From assembly GCA_028023455.1 (NCBI GenBank), contig JAQFVV010000205.1, positions 1,597,353-1,661,352 of the forward strand: DNA of 64,000 nucleotides, read 5' to 3'. The notes beneath the pieces are model-generated. The model ran no database searches. It worked only from the letters and a program-made list of their open reading frames with translations, and was not told the DNA's origin. Below, piece after piece: positions 22,825 to 34,042 of the stretch; the stretch's first letter is position 1; each line of letters begins with the position of its first letter. Position numbers and translations under genes: made by a program. This DNA is from Epiperipatus broadwayi. Taxonomy: Eukaryota; Onychophora; Udeonychophora; Euonychophora; Peripatidae.

Positions 22825-25800
22825 TGTTATCACATTTTAATGATACATAAATGACTGTTTTCACATATATATAATGCATGTATGAATAGAAATGTGAGCA
22901 CATGCTGATATTTTATATCATATATTTTAATTTGTCAAAATAATAAAATTATTAAAAATATATTTTTAAAATTAATTCCATATTGTAAGTATACATAAAA
23001 TTTACACTTACATGAGTATATACAAAAAAATAATATAAATCAATTATTAAATTCTTTGGTCTTTCTTTAAAAAAATTTTTATTTTACCTAAAAAAAGTAA
23101 TATGACATCTTTGACTGGTTACTGTTGATTAATTATAAATGTCTTTTTAAAAAAAATACTCTAGCAAGTCCCTTTGTTTTCCAATCTAGAAATACTTTTG
23201 GAGACTATTTTTATATATATTGCAGGGTATTGAATTCAAATCTATATAACTGTTCCCCAAAAATATTTCAGAATGCTGAGAAATATCTCTTTATTTGATT
23301 GATTATTAATCCAAGAAAGACAACACATATTTTAAATATCTTTTAGCTATATAGTTAGCATATATAAAGTGTCTGTGGGTACAGACTATGCAATCATTTA
23401 TCTGATTTTTGATTATTAACATTCAAAATTTATATTTAATAAATTCTATTATTCTTTCTATAATATTTTCATTCTACTAGTCTTACTAATGTTTTCTGAA
23501 TTTTGAGTTATGGTTTTAAAATCTTTCAGATTTTACTAAGCAAGTTTTATTTGTATGGATAAGTGTGTGCCTGTATTTACAAACATAAGACTTAAAACAT
23601 TACTGACACTTTAAAGAAAAGGTTTTATTAAAATCATTTAATAATTTTTATGAAAAGCTATATTGTTTATAAAGAATTATATTATTTAAGCTTTTTATTT
23701 GTCTGTAAAAGGTTAGAATTTCACATAAAATGTCCAACTGACATTCAAAAGTCTGAGATTAATTAAATAAAGTTAGAGTTTAGACTGGGAGAATGGCCAT
23801 GTATTGGAATAGAAACTGAGTCATTAATCAGCCATTGTAATTAACTAGAAATAAAGATCATTTTGGGGACTACACTCAACAATTAATTTAAAAAAAAATT
23901 GACAATTTTGAAAGACTTTAATTAGATGGTTTAATTGGAGAAAAACCATGTTTTTAGTTGAAAGGTCATGACACATACTAACTTGTATAAAAAGGTTGAC
24001 AATAAGTTTGTTAAAAAGGAAGAAATATATTAGATTGAGGGGGAGAATAAACTGAATTGCTGAAGAGAAAAATCATACTTTGTTTTTGAAAGTTTTCTAT
24101 GTCAAAAATGATGGGCTAGACTAAATATATATTTTGTCAAAGCCATAAGGCCATCCAAGACATCAATGCACATCTGAAAAGTTTGAACCCAAAGTAGTAA
24201 ATATCTTATGACTGATTGCTAGAAATAAAAAAAAGAAACTGATTGCTAACTTGTATTTTTAAATCTAAAATGAAGATAAGTAAAAATGCTGAAATTTGTG
24301 AAACCATGCTATTTCATTTATGCCATTTACTGAGTTTAAACCCAAAGCAGAATGCTAAATATATAAAAAACAACAAATATCCAGGGTCTATTAAAAGGCA
24401 TTATACTGAGAAGAAATGAAGAAACCATTCCAGTGTCAAAAGATTCCTATAGAAGCAAGTGATTTCACCATCATCATCACAGTAAAAGAATTGCAAGCCC
24501 AAGCCAAAAAAAGAATAGGACTGTTCTAGTAAACCACTGTAAGTGGTAAATATACACATGTAACAGATTGGTGTCTGGCTACTGTCAGAATTTAAACCTT
24601 CAACAAGCTGAATTAAAAATCTTGGAAAGTGTGTGCCTCAAAGTGAAAAAACTGGTAATACAAATTTTAATTATATTTTTTTATATATCAGTGACTATTA
24701 ACAGATTGCTTTATTTTTTTTTGATCTCTGAATTTCAAAACAAAAATCAATTAAAAAAGATTTTCAGTAACAATAACCATTGCTTTATTGATATTATGTA
24801 TACTGAAATTATTACACTATCTATTTATTGGTGTATTTATTTTTATTGCAATTGTCAGGTTCAAACCCTTCTCATTGCACCTTTCAGTTTAACTACCAAA
24901 CCTATCTGTGCTGGGTTCAAACCCTATTAAAATATTCATTTTATTAAAATAAACATCTAAACTGTACTATCATGGCTGGGTGCATAGCATTATATATGCA
25001 CATATGAATAAATGCTGTACATACATAGGTTAATAAATGTTGCAGTGAATATAATAATTTAAGTTTCATTTTTTTTTAAAAATGATTTATGTTTAATTTT
25101 TAATGGAAATATCAATTTATTAAGCTTATTAAATACAAAATCGTATGTGGATATATGATTCACCTTATATGACAATATATATAGAGTGACATGCAAAAAG
25201 CTTTTAGTATTTAATTAATTAAAAATAAAAATTAGCCGTAAACAAATTTGCATTAAGTCCACTGCACCTATGGCTAAATCAAAGTTTGAAAATTGATAAT
25301 TGCTTTACCCAAATTTGTCTGCTAGATTGTATTCATTAAAATCACTGAAGTAGCACTATTTCACATCTAGAAGAGGATCTAAGGCATTATGGAAACCTAA
25401 ACAAAAGTATTTTGCTTAATTTGGTAAATCTTATAATTTAAAGTAATATTTTTAGAGTTAATGGGTTTCCAGGCAAAATAAATTCTTTTCTAGTTAAGTA
25501 CTGGTAGGAAAAATATAAATAGGGTATATTTGAAGCTTGAGATGGAGTCATTAATTTTTGAGAAGTGTCACCATGCCTAGAATGATGTGCTGCTGCCAGC
25601 CTATGGCTTAAACTATCAGAGCTGCCACAAAAAACTGTCCTGTAACAGCTGCTCAAGAAGATATCTGAAAGCCAACATCTGCTTATCCAGCCAGCATTAT
25701 ATTGGTATGCCAAACCTCTAACTGCAGAGCTCTGTGTAACAAACTATTTCTCAATCAAAATTTTGTACTTACTTGTGTTTAAAGCTAGCAAACTATAGTC

Positions 25801-25980
25801 TAATGTAATCTCTAAACCCTATAAATGTTTCCATTATAAATTCCCATTAAATGAAATAATGTATTATTTGTATAATTTGCTTACCTCTTTATAATATTTT
25901 AAGTAAACTAAATGTAACCTACTCTAAATTCTTTATCTATCACTGCGATTGTGCCTATATTAAATAAATTTTTATTACAG
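21190..25980. other. Long AT-rich interval, no gene seen
   Basis: No convincing coding exon. The minus-strand leucine-run frame at 22610-22903 is only the translated (TAA)n array. A slightly GC-richer block at about 25540-25730 does not match anything I know. No inserts with clear boundaries found. Confidence 0.4.
22758..22822. repeat. (ATA)n microsatellite
   Basis: About 65 bp of uninterrupted ATA/TAA trinucleotide repeat. Confidence 0.95.
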
Positions 25981-26024
25981 AAATATATAAATCGGAAGAA
26001 TGACTCAGAAATTACAGCAAAGAT

Positions 26025-28320
26025 TTGAATTTTTTAGCCAAACAACTAAACATTTTTGCAAACTGCTGCCTAATTAAGATTAACCGCTCAATATATAACT
26101 ACGACAGGATTGTAAATAGCTTACGCAAACAACTGCTTAGCTTTATAATAAAAGGATGCAAAAGAGCATTAAAGAAAAATATGAAAAGATGGCGGCATAT
26201 CTCCACGCATATAGCTATACCACAATAGATACAAAAAATAAATGCGAACTGGAAGAAAGTAAGCAGGCCATGCAATTCGAACGTAAAATTATGTTCCTCA
26301 CACATAAACAACATGTAGACCTTAATATAGCAGCTAATGAAGCATTTGTTAACAGAACTAATATCAGCATATCAGCAGAAGTAAAGAAAGTTTTAACACT
26401 TGGGCCGAGATTCGTAGGAGGCCTATGGAAGCTTCCAAAACTTGAACTTCTAGCCGATACAGAAGCAAGCTTAATTAATCACCCCCACAGAGACAATATA
26501 ATCTCTCAGATAACAAAAACCATTAGAAATAAACACATGAAGACAGAAAATAATGAATGAAGTAATAGTATTACTAAACCTAGACAATTTTTGAAATTCA
26601 ACAACTTGAAATGCATTAAAGAGGATAAAAAAAAACAGGTTTGTCATTATGAGCAATGAAGAATATCAAGAGAAAATGTCCAACCAAATTCTGAACTTAA
26701 AGTTTGAGGCTGATGCAAATTTCAACTCTAAACTAAACAGAGAGAAATTCATCACCAAAATACTCAGAAGTCACAAGGATAAAGGCATGACCAGAGCAGA
26801 GTATTACCACATATAACCATCTGCCATGATACCCCCCAGAATATTTGGAAATGCCAAAGTTCACAAAGAAGGAACACCACTTCAACTCGTGCTAGACTTT
26901 GTCAGAGCGCACTACCAAGAAAATACAAAACTAATTAGCCAGTGGTTGGTTGACACTATAGGGTTTGGAGACTATGCTATAGCATCATCATTTAAGTTTG
27001 TGAACAAAATCTGAGATATATAAATAGACCAAGAGTGTAAAATAGCAGCCCTAGATGTGAAAGAGCTATATGGATCAGTGGACAGAGAGCACTCGATTGA
27101 CATAGTCAAAACAGAATTAATTAATAAGCAATGCCCAGATAGTAAACTTAACTTTATTATGGCCTTTTTGAAGTGGGTGAATGAAAATATTTACACTATT
27201 TTTGAAGGAAAATGGTACAAAATGAAGCAACCATGGCCTATCAGTGGCATAATAACCAGCATCTTCCTGAACTACCATGAGAAACATATAATACCAAATA
27301 TACAAACAAATAACCATACAATGATATATCTTAGATATGTGGACGATGTATTTATCGCTGCCAAAAGTAACACAATCATAAACATCATTGAAGAATTGCA
27401 GCAGTTGTCCAAACTCATACTTAATACCACATGGGAGAATGATCAATACCATCTAAAATACCTGGACTTAGCCATACAAAAAGAAGATACATGTTTAATG
27501 TACCGCATGATCATTAAACCCCTAGAAATTAGAGGATACATGCATTAGAGTGCAATAGCACCCAATGCTCATAAATATGCTGGACTGAATGCATTTCTAC
27601 ATAGAAATAATTACTTATGCAAATGTAACACAGATAAAAGAGATAACATATTAAAGTACATCAAAGAATTAATATCTCTTGGCTATAAATATAGAAACAT
27701 AACCAAAAGAATAGCACGGTTCCAAGCGAAGATAAATCAGCAAATCAGAATCAGAGATAATAAACCTATAAATATAGAAACATAACCAAAAGAATAGCAC
27801 GGTTCCAAGCGAAGATAAATCAGCAAATCAGAATCAGAGATAATAAACCATGAATAACCACATCATATATACCTAACATTGCCAAACATTTAGTCAAAAC
27901 ACTATCAAAAGAATTTACTGTTGGCTTCCGCACTTTAGCCAACACCAATAGACTCGTAAACAACTCAAAAGACAAACTAGATCCCAAATCAACATCTAAA
28001 GTGGTATATCAAATACAATGCCCTCAGGCCAGGTGTAGAGCCTCGTATTATGGGGAAACAAAAACAACCATCACAGAGCATCCCAGCACATATATATGTA
28101 TAAAAGGGCACTGAATAACAAAGAGACTACATCAGCATTCTTGGAGTATGAAAAGACCACCAGTCATAGATTCGAACATACCAACCCTAAAATGGTGTGC
28201 AGAGAAAGAAATGATCATAGGCATAAAATAAAGGAAGCATGCTTCATACATAATGACACTCAATCTATCAATAGAAAAGACACCTGTTTCACCATTTCAA
28301 AAAGATGGGCAAACTAATCC
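26025..28320 (+). mobile_element. PLE-1: Penelope-like element, RT plus GIY-YIG remnant
   Basis: Degenerate Penelope-like retroelement on the plus strand. The N-terminal part (26156-26560) ends in VKKVLTLGPRFVGG, the PLE lead-in block. RT motifs follow: ARIFGNAKVHKEGTPL-like (26830-26880), AALDVKELYGSVDRE (27045-27090), PWPISGIITSIFLNYHEKHI (27233-27292) and the catalytic YVDD at 27336-27347. After the thumb comes NAHKYAGLNAFLHRNNYLCK and GYKYRNITKRIARFQ. A GIY-YIG endonuclease remnant lies at 28001-28066: VVYQIQCPQ...SYYGETK. PLEs use RT with a GIY-YIG nuclease and commonly carry hammerhead ribozymes in their terminal repeats. Stops, frameshifts and an 83-bp tandem duplication make this copy inactive. 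Confidence 0.82.
27683..27848. repeat. Exact 83-bp tandem duplication in PLE-1
   Basis: The segment beginning CTATAAATATAGAAACATAA at 27683 repeats from 27766 with no difference that I can see. Since 83 is not a multiple of three, it shifts the reading frame between the RT and GIY-YIG parts. Identity of the two copies means the duplication is recent (or an assembly error) compared with the age of the element. Confidence 0.85.
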
Positions 28321-28424
28321 AAACAAAATTTAAACAAAATAAAATACTAAAACACAGCACCTAACCAATTAGCATAAATTAGAATAATTCCCCTCATTAC
28401 TATCAACTGCACTCAGCTATGAAT

Positions 28425-28490
28425 ATGAAGCGATGGAGCTTTGAAAGTGCTAAGCGTAAATAAATATTAATAAACATAGCTTCTCTAACA
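28425..28490 (+). ncRNA. Degenerate hammerhead-like motif after PLE-1
   Basis: Downstream of the PLE-1 coding remnant: AATATGAAGC, GATG, GAGCTTT, GAAAGTGCTAAGCGTAAATAAA. It can be read as decayed core, stem II (AAGC/GCTT), GAAA, a two-pair stem III (AG-UG-CU) and cleavage after CUA. The CUGANGA box is badly mutated. The position after a PLE fits, but the call is weak. Confidence 0.25.
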
Positions 28491-28499
28491 AGCGTAAAA

Positions 28500-31400
28500 G
28501 CGCATAATTTTTGGTATTATTGTTATTTATATGCCAATGCTTCGAAGCAGTGAGCATTTAACATAATAAATATGCAGAGATATAATTACAAATCTCTCCC
28601 CATAACTATTTTCTTAATGACATTCTCAATGCTCGCTGGTTCGAATTCCTATATTTATTTAAGTTTAACTGTATTGTGGCTTACTATTAAATTTTCGTCT
28701 TATTGAGATTTATGAATAGAGTAATGTACTAGTCTTAGTAATATGAAAGTATATTTAGTAATTATTTGGCCAGTCAATCAAATATACTTTCCCCCTCCCT
28801 CGTAATAATTTCTATGTATCGATTGAAACCTATAAACTAGTTTTATTATATATTTTCTTTATCCCTCTAATGTCACTTGATTATGTAGCATTATAATTGG
28901 TTCATAATACTAATACTGACCCAGCCATTGGCCCATATTTTTGTAATAATTAATGTCATACTTTCGCTTGGCGAATTAGATATATTAAATTCACATTCAA
29001 TGTTTAACGTTTTGCTGCATTTTCTCCTTAAGATGGGACCTCGGGAAAGACCACCCCATCATACCTTCTGTCAGGGCACACACTAGTAAGACTGGATGTA
29101 TAATTCCCAGCAGTCGTGTTAGCCACCCTGATCTTTTAGCAGCATGATGCTCAGTTCTAGGGTACCGGTGTGTCATGAAAACCCTTGACTTCAATCTATC
29201 CACAGGGCGCTGTTATTGTACTTTGCTGGTGCTGCAGCATGTCATTGATCTCGTATAGCCAATTCAGGGTCCCATAATTTTAATTAATTATTCAGTATTA
29301 AACTGAAATTTACATCTTTGGTTTTTGGGTTCAATCTCAAACCTGAGCTGTTTTATATGCTCATAATTTACTAATTTAGTAATGTTATCATAACTGATTT
29401 TGCCTAAGACTTGTACAGCATTTTATAATAGTAGCTACCTGTGTCAATAGAAATTGGCATAACCTAATGTAGGCACAGCTTAGTGATTCTTTAAATGTGT
29501 CAATTAATATTAACAATTAAAAGATTTAAAGAGGAGAAATGTCAAATCCTCATATTACAAAGCCTGCGTGCTTTCCCATATCAATTGTTGTCCTATTATT
29601 TAATAAATATATGTTAAATGTATTCTGGTTTAGTGTAATTTCTCGCTCCTATCTCAATCCAATTCAGTCTTAGTTAATTATATATATATTTGACAGAACT
29701 ATTTATGCATTAATTACATTTATAAATGTTATCTTTGATTTCCTGTGGGTAGTAAGTAAATTAGTTAATATAATTTTAAGTTCTGAGCCTCATGATTCTC
29801 TCTGCTCTATGTCGGCCGGGAAAGATCGATGTACTGTGTAACTTCAAGTGTGGTCGTTCGTAGGGTCTTGGAGTACTGGAAAACGAGTTGAAGTGTGGTC
29901 TGGTTCGGGACATCACAATCCTGATCTGGTCAGCTTTAGTCTCTTTGTCTGTATTCTGTTGCGCGAATGTACAAAACTTGACCGTTACATTATAAAATGT
30001 ATTATTGTATATTAATTTCAAAATTTATGAAATATGTTGTTTATTATATGTCAAAAGAGTTTAATATTTTATTCATAATGGGGATCAACACATACACACA
30101 TGTAATAATATAATTATGCTTACTCACATGTATGGTTGTTGAATTTGAGTGTCACAAGTCAAAGAAAGTTTAACATTAAAAGTGTTGGATTTTAAAAAAA
30201 TAATTAGTGACCTCCATTGGTAAAAAGGGAGTTAGATCATTTGAAGTTTATTTCTGCATGCGTTCTTATTTCTTTATAATCGGACTAACCCTTCTTTAAT
30301 TAGTTTTTTTTTTTTAATATTATGTTTAAATTTATAAAGGTGAAATATATATGTCATATGCAAAATATATATGTCATATGCAATAGGTAAGTATGTGCTT
30401 ACATAAATGTTCACTTTTTTAAAAATAAGTGTTTTAGGAGATAAGATTTTTTTTAGTTATTCACTGTAGAAATTAACAGCACACATTATACTATGATACA
30501 AACATTAAATACGTGTCATTAAAGGGAAAACGGGAAGATTTTTTTTTGGTAGTATTAATAGTATGATTTAAATATAAACAATTGGTCATTATTAATTATA
30601 TAAATTTCTATATATAAACAATTATGTCATTATTAATTATATAAATTTCTATATATGTCTTTTAATATTATGTATATTTTATCAGTCATTAATAAATGTT
30701 AATTTGTTTTTATTAAAAAAGGCGTATATCTTTATTAAGAGTTATTGCCTTATTAATTATGAACAGTCATCATCACTAATGAATGTTAATTGTTAGCTTA
30801 TAATTTAAATGTGATGATTATAGGCTTATAAAAGATGCAATTTTATGTTGTGAGTTAATTATAAAGCTGTGGCTAGAATCATCATCATCATCATCATTTT
30901 ATTATTATTAATAAATAGATTAAATAAATGAGTGTAATGGCCATATATAAAAGTAATAGTTCTCCTATGTTGTTTGTGATATATATAGACCACCATTGAC
31001 CATCTGATAAATCTATCATGCTTAAACTGAGCTGGTAACACATGTGAAAATATTATGTGAAAATTTATAATATTAAAGTCTTATAGCTTTTATTTGCACG
31101 ATTAAAATATAAGGATTTGTTTTCCCTTCATACAGGTGCATGTATGATAAGGATTGTACCAAGTGGGTTTGAAGCAGGTACACGTATGAATAAGTATATA
31201 TAACTTTATCTAGGTTTAAACAGCCTAGTGGCACCCGAGTAAAACACAGAAGTAAACTGAATAAAAGAGAAATAAGCGTTTGATTTCCTTTTTTTTTAAA
31301 CTTGACGGTATTCAATATTTAACTTTCAATATTTTGATCACTTACAAATAGCGCCAATGTATGACTATGAACGTGTTTTATATATGTGAAAAAAGAAAAA

Positions 31401-31720
31401 GAGATGATTCTTTGTTGAAAGAATATATTATTAGAAATAAATATAATTTCACCGTATTTGATGCTATTTTGTTTATTCAGTTAAACTGGCTAGTATATTT
31501 TAAATGGGTACAATGGCTTCCAACATCTGGAGTCTTAAGAGAATAATGACTAATAATTATTTAGTTACAAAGGTCTAATAGTTATTTGGTTACAATATAT
31601 ATAAACATCTGTGAATCAATTCTTTACTTTTAGACTTTTAATTTAAGCAAAAATTATTTACTTGTTTTACTTTTAAATGATATATTTTAAAGGAATTATT
31701 TAAAATAACTCATTAGCTAC
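28500..31720. other. AT-rich interval with two GC-richer blocks
   Basis: No gene recognised. Blocks at about 29030-29250 and 29790-29960 are less AT-rich than their surroundings and could be short elements; I could not match them. Short local tandem repeats: an AAATATATATGTCATATGC unit twice at about 30342-30381, and a 40-bp unit (TATAAACAATT...TTTCTATA) twice at about 30573-30655. An ATC run lies at about 30879-30900. Confidence 0.4.
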
Positions 31721-31723
31721 ATT

Positions 31724-32105
31724 TTATATATATACAATGCATGTTTGTCTGTAGTTCTCTGCATATAGATAAAAGAGCATATATATAATTAATTCTTCAG
31801 CAAGCTGAGACTCTCTGGGTAAGCTGGTCCCTTCTACATAGATTAGCTTCTTGTCATCATTGGGGAAGATATAATCCAGATAACTATTGGCCTGTAGCAA
31901 TCTAGCTTCAGTCTCTATCATTTGATAGACTTCTGGCAAGCCAGCCATCTAGTACACATTATATACAATCTAATAAACACAGAAAGCTGATCCCTATCCT
32001 TCATGCGAATCAAAATTCCTCCAGTTGCACTAGCAGCAGTCAGATCCACTGTCCCTTCCTTGCCTTCAGTAATTTTTTCAGGGTAGTTCTGTTATAATAT
32101 GTACA
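31724..32105 (-). pseudogene. Unidentified protein-like segment
   Basis: Two minus-strand stretches have a composition unlike their AT-rich surroundings. At about 32100-31985: ITEGKEGTVDLTAASATGGI then LIRMKDRDQ. At 31948-31760: MAGLPEVYQMIETEARLLQA, then NSYLDYIFPNDDKKLIYVEG and TSLPRESQLAEELI. They look like real protein and could be one retrocopy with a small break or two exons; ACTAG precedes the second as a possible splice acceptor. I do not recognise the family. Confidence 0.35.
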
Positions 32106-32967
32106 ACTCTAAAAATTCTAATCTTTTTTCTAACCCTTTTATAGTCAGGGGGAATACAATAATTAAAAATAAGTTTTCCCCATCTTGATTGAAAAAAAGT
32201 TAATGACTTTATTTTAATTCAACTTAATCCTTTGAAAAATAACTTTGTGGAATTTTATCAATAGCTTTAATTAAAAGATTTCTTTAATCAAAATAGATAG
32301 TGGAATTTTATAATTACTATTTGCTTTACACTCATAATTTTATTTGTGTGAAATATATATATCACATATATATTACTAATTAAAATCAGAATGAAATATT
32401 AATTACACTTTTTTAAATGTTTAATTTATAATAAAAATTATTTAATCCTTAATTGTTATTCCAGTGTAATATAAAAAATATCTAAAAAAAAATTTGAGTT
32501 TAGTTCTAGTTTTCCTTTCAACTCTCTTTATATATGCACATACACTACTATGTTGTATGCCATGAGACACATTAAAATTTCAATATAAATAGTAATTCGC
32601 TGCCTAAAAGTAAATGAAGTAATTAGGCAATAGTTTTACAACCAAGCAATAACAATTATTATCAATAGTGGTCATTACCCTGAATTGACATGATTTACTG
32701 TTACATCTCAATATAACCACACTAAATCGTTACTATATTATGCACCTTTCAGATCCCTCAACTGGAAAACAAATTTATGAGTGATATACAAAATATATAC
32801 AACACTCTTTACAACAAAAAAATAAACAATTATACATATTTATAAAATAAAATTTTTGTTTACAAAAACTTTATTTTTTAAATTTAAGTATAATTAAAAA
32901 TTTAGCTTGTTAATCAAACAAGTACTTTCACAAACATTATTCCAGTAATGGTAGACCATGTTATTTA
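32106..32967. other. No gene seen
   Basis: Very AT-rich; no element or coding segment recognised. Confidence 0.4.
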
Positions 32968-32977
32968 AGAATTAAAA

Positions 32978-33163
32978 AAATTAAACCATTAAACATCATG
33001 ATCACCATTCTTTCTTTTTACACAAACTGTTTACACAGGGGCAAAACTTTCCAAAACAATAGTGCCATTCAGTGCATTAGATAGGGATTTTATGCTCAAA
33101 TCTTCCTGATCCATTGATTACTTTCGTTTGCACTGAGTGATGTTACTGTATGGCTTCTGTGTG
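32978..33163. mobile_element. RZ1 copy 5: double-3'-end insertion
   Basis: Flanked by the AT-rich 10-bp repeat AGAATTAAAA (32968-32977 and 33164-33173). The left half is an inverted RZ1 3' region (TTAAACATCATGATCACCATT...GTGCCATTCAGTG). From about 33078 the right half is forward (TTAGATAGGGATTTTATGC...GTTACTGTATGG). No ribozyme retained. Confidence 0.7.
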
Positions 33164-33173
33164 AGAATTAAAA

Positions 33174-34042
33174 GTAGTTTTGAGTAGATTGTTTCAAGTT
33201 TTCTTAATCACACACTAACCAGCATGTGGCGAGACAAAAATTTGTTTATAACAAAATATAAAAAGAACACATCAGTACTATATACTAATAATTGGAATGC
33301 TGTAGTGGTGTGAGGAAACAGAAGACAAAATGTAGATGTGCTTAAAAAATCATTATAAAAAATTTTATACACTTGATACGTAGTTTTAATAGAAAATATG
33401 ATTTGGTACGGTGGAAGACTCTATCAGATAAAAAGTTCACTGATCTATCAACTGTCACCCCTGGTGATCAAACTTTATATGAATTCCCTAGCAATAAAAC
33501 CATTTGGTTACTACTATTTTGAACAATCTAATAATCTAAAATATCAGAAATTTTGAAAGCCAAAAGGATATCTTTTATGAATTAAAAAATAATTGAATGG
33601 CTTTAATTCTGGGGAATACTTAAGAAGTTTGAGAGCCGGAAGAGGCAGCTAAAGGTGCTGGAATTAAGATATACATATCATCACGAAATTTGGTCCATTA
33701 TGCTCAACCTTTAACAAAAATGATTATTCCATTATAATCAAATTGAATTATTAAGCAACGATCTCTGAGTAATGAATTACAATGAGAAAGATAAAAGAAC
33801 TTAAAACCCACAAAAAATAATTTTATGTGATAAAAACACTACATCTTCGTTTTTAAAAGGGATTTTATTGATCTCTAGTTTAAAAGAAAAATTTAACCTA
33901 ATCAATTGATATTAAATAACTATAAATATACTACTCCATTTACAAATTTTCATAACTACAAGTTTTAAATTTGTCACAGACTAATTCATAGTTCATTAAA
34001 TTTTTGAATAATTCTCTACAGGAATATTTCAAATCTTAAACT
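33174..34042. other. GLE1 3' flank
   Basis: AT-rich. A possible polyadenylation signal for GLE1 (AATAAA on the minus strand) is at 33864-33869, about 175 bp past the stop. Nothing else recognised. Confidence 0.35.

Noticed and set aside
22610-22903. Minus-strand 97-codon frame with a long leucine run
   Set aside because: It is the translation of the (TAA)n microsatellite and AT-rich flanks; no signal-peptide or transporter pattern beyond that.
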